Assembly (NCBI GenBank): GCA_016859345.1
Contig: CM029126.1
Location: forward strand, 3,218,501-3,282,500
Reading direction: 5' to 3'
Length of the DNA stretch: 64,000 bases
Source of the DNA: Istiophorus platypterus
Taxonomy: Eukaryota > Chordata > Actinopteri > Istiophoriformes > Istiophoridae
Shown: positions 60,587 through 64,000 of the stretch, piece after piece
Position numbering within the stretch: position 1 is the first letter of the stretch
Layout: every line of letters begins with the position of its first letter
Made by a program: the position numbers and the translations under genes
Notes under the pieces: model-generated
Seen by the model: the letters and a program-made list of their open reading frames with translations, nothing else
Told to the model about the DNA's origin: nothing
Database searches by the model: none

Positions 60587-60728
60587 ATGGGGCCGATGCC
60601 CGGCTCGCCTCGACCCGTCCTGCCCGCCGTCGTGGCTCTTGCCCTGGCCACCTTCTTACCTCAGCTGTCCTCAGGAGCCACGCCGTTCCCCCAGGACCTG
60701 GAGCCAATCAGTGTCGTGGGCAGAGAAT
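60587..60728 (+). CDS. First coding exon of an unidentified secreted or type I membrane protein (partial)
   Basis: The ATG at 60587 sits in a good Kozak context (gccaaaATGG). It opens 47 codons plus one base and stops at a GTAAGT donor (60729-60734), so the exon ends in phase 1. The peptide begins MGPMPGSPRPVLPAV, has a hydrophobic core of Val, Ala and Leu at residues 11-24, then a polar SSGA cleavage-like stretch near residues 28-31, and continues TPFPQDLEPISVVGRE. That is the layout of a cleaved signal peptide followed by a mature N-terminus. A good acceptor (tatctcatctcag) at 60515-60527 implies that the exon starts at 60528 with 59 nt of 5' UTR, and that a non-coding first exon lies upstream. 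The reading frame stays open both upstream (from 60275) and into the intron, so length alone proves nothing. The base before the donor is T rather than the usual G. I do not recognise the family, and the next exon is not clearly inside the window. Confidence 0.6.
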
Positions 60729-61593
60729 GTAAGTTCGGGAATTTGTTGCGTTGCCATGGTGATCCCTGTTGCGGGAGCAGATGTAAAAGTAAAGCAGGGG
60801 TCACTGAGGTATTATATCTTGCTCCTGGGGAACACTGCTTAGTGAGGGTATGTTTTAAGGACATGTTTGGAGCAAGCATATCTGCTAAGGTTTATTCGAC
60901 TGCTGGGATCTTGTGCTCCTTTAGCTCTTTTTTGTTGACTGTGTGAGAGAGGCAGTTTCAGCACTGGAAGCAATTTACAACAACATGCATAAGAAAACAA
61001 GTCTCAGTCAGAGCTGAGGTGTATTCGTAAGGACTGAGATTCTGAGATTCTGATCATGACTGTACTGGCAAATTAAGCTTTTCTTGTTTTTTTGCAGGTT
61101 TTTTTGATGATTTTTACAGATAATACCGTGCCATAACTCAACAACTAAATCACTTTTAGTTCAACCTAAAATAATTAAAGAAAAAACATACAGCAAACCT
61201 TTTCACATTGGTTTGACCCAAAAAAAACAAACTGATGAGTCAATGCTGGATGATACGGATAAAATCAGTATAATAGGAATATCTTTCTGGCTCTTTTTCC
61301 ACCTAACCTCTGCAGTGTGTCATTCACTGCAAACAAACTCTGGTGCATTTGCTTGTTTGGTTTGGTTCCTCTAGGCTGCCATGAAAGCCGTCTTGAGCAG
61401 ACCCAACAGTCAACCCCAGTTCAATGTGGTGCTGATGTTTACTGGTTCAAAGTCACCAAAAATGTCCAAAGAATGAATTACCTGTCAGTCTGTGTGGCCT
61501 TGTGTCTACGCCTCTTGGCTTGTTTGACAAAAAAAAGTCAATGTACACATGACACGGACCAGAATGGAAAGAACCAGGATTGATTGGTGGGTC

Positions 61594-61610
61594 TTTTTTT
61601 TTTTTTTTTT
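61594..61610. repeat. Poly-T run
   Basis: Seventeen T bases in the presumed first intron of the signal-peptide gene. Confidence 0.85.
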
Positions 61611-62550
61611 AATGCTTGGATCTAACTTGCTGAACTGGGAGTCTTCAGATAGTGATGTATGCCACAAATTAAATAGTATTTGCAAAATCACAAAAACCTA
61701 ACTTTTTCTTAACTCCTGTAAAACAAAACTATCAAAAACCTGTGAGTCTTTTATAAGACTTTGCTTGAAATCATTCATTTGGATGCAAACCAACACAATA
61801 CAACTCTGGTCCATAACGAAAGAAAGTAAAAAATAAAACTTCAGAGTTGAGCATCAGCTCGTGAGATAAGATTTTGATTGATTTTGATTGATTGTCGTTG
61901 ACACCTATGACACTCTCCAGACATCCAGACACTTCTTCCTCAGACCACCCAAGGGATTCATCAGTGCCCCCTCCCCAAATCAACAGGGAGGTCTACAGAA
62001 GAGATCCTGGCTGCTAAATGTAATGGCCCATAATTGATTTAAGAGGCGGCTGAGACCATGGCCCACTCGCTGTAATTGATCTATCTGGAAGAGAGCAACG
62101 CAGCCATTAGCAGAAATAGCTGCACTAATAGTGCTATATGTGGAGCTCTGTCCCAGGTGTAATGAGAGCAATTTGTCACCCCTGGTTCCAGCAGGTGACA
62201 TCGTGGCACAAGGTCCGCCGCAACGCCGTGATACTTCCTTTATGAATCTTGGCTCTTTGTCAGGCTGAAGTCTATGAGCTCATCCCCGGGTTGTTACTTC
62301 TTTTTGGGGAGCAGGCGGACGACTCAACCTCTGTATTTTATCTCTTTGTGACTGAGTGGGTGAAGATATTTTTGTACCAGGCTGCTTTTAGACAGAGCTG
62401 CCATATTTTGTGTAGACTTACATGTTAAGTGCTCAATCGCTCTTAATGGAATGCACGTGCTTTACAAGAATTTTTCTTTTACTGGGACTAATGTGGTCAA
62501 TTTGGGACCCAGAGGAGGCGGCATTAACTTTCTTAGGAAGTGAACTGAGG

Positions 62551-62590
62551 TTTGTTTTGTTTTGTTTTGTTTTTTTTTTGGGGGGGGGGG
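62551..62590. repeat. (TTTTG)n, T-run and G-run
   Basis: Four TTTTG units, ten T bases and eleven G bases in direct succession. Confidence 0.9.
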
Positions 62591-64000
62591 TTACAATCTC
62601 AGAGGCTTAAATCCAAGGCAAATGAATGGCGATTGTAGCATCAGAGGGTTTTGTGGTTATTTTTACAGTTATTTAATAGAGGTTTTGTATTAGCAGATTT
62701 AAATACTCACCCACTCATGTTCTGTGCTATTTTCCTACCTTTTGTGATGGTATTTTGTGACTGAGGGATGTTGTTTTCCTTCTTGTTTTATTGTCCAGCT
62801 CATCTTCTCTGTAATAAATGAAAATAACTAATTGCGTTTTTGGAATCATGTCATAATAAATAAATGAAAATAATTCCAACTATTACCATTATAGACCTTT
62901 TATGTCAATAACTATATTTCTCTTATCTTAACGAATACAGATCGGGCTGCATTGTTAATTGGCTATTTGCTTTAGGCTGATGTGAGAAGATGAATTATGA
63001 TCCAGGAAGTTCTGTTCAAGTTAATACATCCATGAGTTTTACAGCTTTTGAGATGGCACAGTGCAGTAGAACTATCAGAAAAAATAACATTAGACAGAAT
63101 TTTAGTTTTAGTTAGTTGCAATCATTGTTTCCTCTGCCTGGACTGATGCAGAGGTAAACAGTGGATTTTGGCCATCGACTTCAGATTACGTGCTTGAGAA
63201 CATTGGAAAACAAATTGCACTGCTGGATGACTTTGTATTTAAGGCTTATTATTGGTGTTCAGGGACAATTTTGGTTCATTATTGACCATTCATCTGTCTT
63301 TATTTTCCTGATAAATTGATGAATTGCTTGGTCTAGAAAAAAACTTCTGAGATCAGGGGAAAAAAGATGATCACTGTTTCTCAGAGCCCGAGGCGATGTC
63401 GTCAAATGTCGGACCAGGAGTCCAGAACCAAATTTATTTATTTTGTTCTAACGTCAGTCAGGAACGACAGTGAATCCTCACATCTAAGAAGATGGAACCA
63501 ACAAATATTTGGCATTTACACTTGAAAAATTACTTAAACAATGAGTCTATTACCAGACTAGTTGTGTATTTATTTTCCCGTGAATTGCCGCAACTGCAAA
63601 TGCCAGTCTTATTTTTTTCTGGTCTGATAGGTTCACACGTTTCAGGATGCACATTGCACCAGCCCACTGGTGCCATTGTAATGGATAAAGAGGCTCAGTT
63701 TTTTTTTTTTGACACTGTTCCAATGTTGCTCTGATCACAGCCTGAGGATGTAGGACTGGGGTTTAAATTCAGTCTTTTGCTTCCACAGGCAGAGTTCTTA
63801 AATAACTCCCTGTACCATGCCCTGCTCCTGGATTTTACCCTAAGCAGCCCCCCCCCAAACTTTAGAGGATGTGAAAGTGCTGGAGAGTAATTAGAAATCT
63901 TCATTCACCAGCAGGTGGGATTGCCAGGTGGGCCGCTGGGAGTCTTTCCACCAGACAGCGCAGCAAGGTCCAGCGCTCGGCCAGACACTGGGCATTTAAA

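Larger units (their letters stand above)
60729..64000. other. Presumed first intron of the signal-peptide gene
   Basis: Starts with the GTAAGT donor and continues to the right edge with AT-rich sequence, homopolymers and no clear second exon. An acceptor-like cctctag at 61369-61375 opens a phase-compatible frame with Cys residues to 61583, but no donor follows and it is not convincing. The last 100 bases are GC-richer and complex. Confidence 0.35.

Noticed and set aside
61376..61583. Possible second exon of the signal-peptide gene (phase-compatible, Cys-containing)
   Set aside because: No donor before the stop, and the peptide does not look like an extracellular domain.
1..64000. Prokaryotic systems, CRISPR arrays, phage or plasmid features
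   Set aside because: No arrays, operons or ribosome-binding-site-led ORFs; the sequence is vertebrate in character throughout.

Overview
This window looks like teleost fish (probably percomorph) nuclear DNA. It is gene-poor and almost entirely non-coding. The evidence is a mass of CA, GT, AT, ATT and CT microsatellites and long homopolymers, CpG retained only in patches, eukaryotic splice-type signals, no dense open reading frames on either strand, and at least six interspersed repeats whose text resembles families I know from fish genomes. These family matches are from memory; nothing could be searched. No bacterial, phage, plasmid or CRISPR features are present, and I found no convincing rRNA, tRNA or microRNA gene.

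The only coding sequence I would defend is on the + strand near 60.6 kb. There, an ATG in good Kozak context opens a 47-codon signal-peptide-like segment that ends at a GTAAGT splice donor (60587-60728). A good splice acceptor 59 bases upstream suggests that the 5' UTR begins in an earlier exon. I read it as the first coding exon of a secreted or type I membrane protein running off the right edge. I could not identify the gene. Three weaker exon candidates deserve checking: a 74-nt exon on the - strand at 680-753, a Cys/His-rich C-terminal segment ending in a stop on the - strand at 15667-15747, and a 51-nt + exon at 25150-25200. A fourth, on the - strand at 53421-53650, is weaker still.

Layout. 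1-15 kb: intergenic or intronic sequence with large TG and AAT/ATG microsatellites and a 17-bp minisatellite. 15-29 kb: mixed sequence with GC/CpG-richer islands (about 16.6, 18.4, 22.1, 24.5 and 27.5 kb), CT/CA/AT microsatellites and a perfect 15-bp minisatellite at 28.4 kb. 29.6-34.3 kb: complex, low-repeat sequence full of TAAT-type homeodomain cores, the best candidate for a cluster of conserved regulatory elements. 35-44 kb: CA/GT arrays, GC-rich 7-bp repeats and poly-A/T. 44.5-52.3 kb: a repeat-rich block holding two repeats whose AATTGAA-type tails face each other, an element carrying nuclear-receptor half-sites, a hairpin element, a LINE 3' tail and a hAT-like element. 52-60 kb: quiet AT-rich sequence with further homeodomain-rich candidate enhancers. 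60.5-64 kb: the signal-peptide exon and the start of its intron.

No novel multi-gene system is visible. The interesting content is the unidentified signal-peptide exon, the candidate small exons, the candidate enhancer cluster, and several unusual tandem and interspersed repeats.
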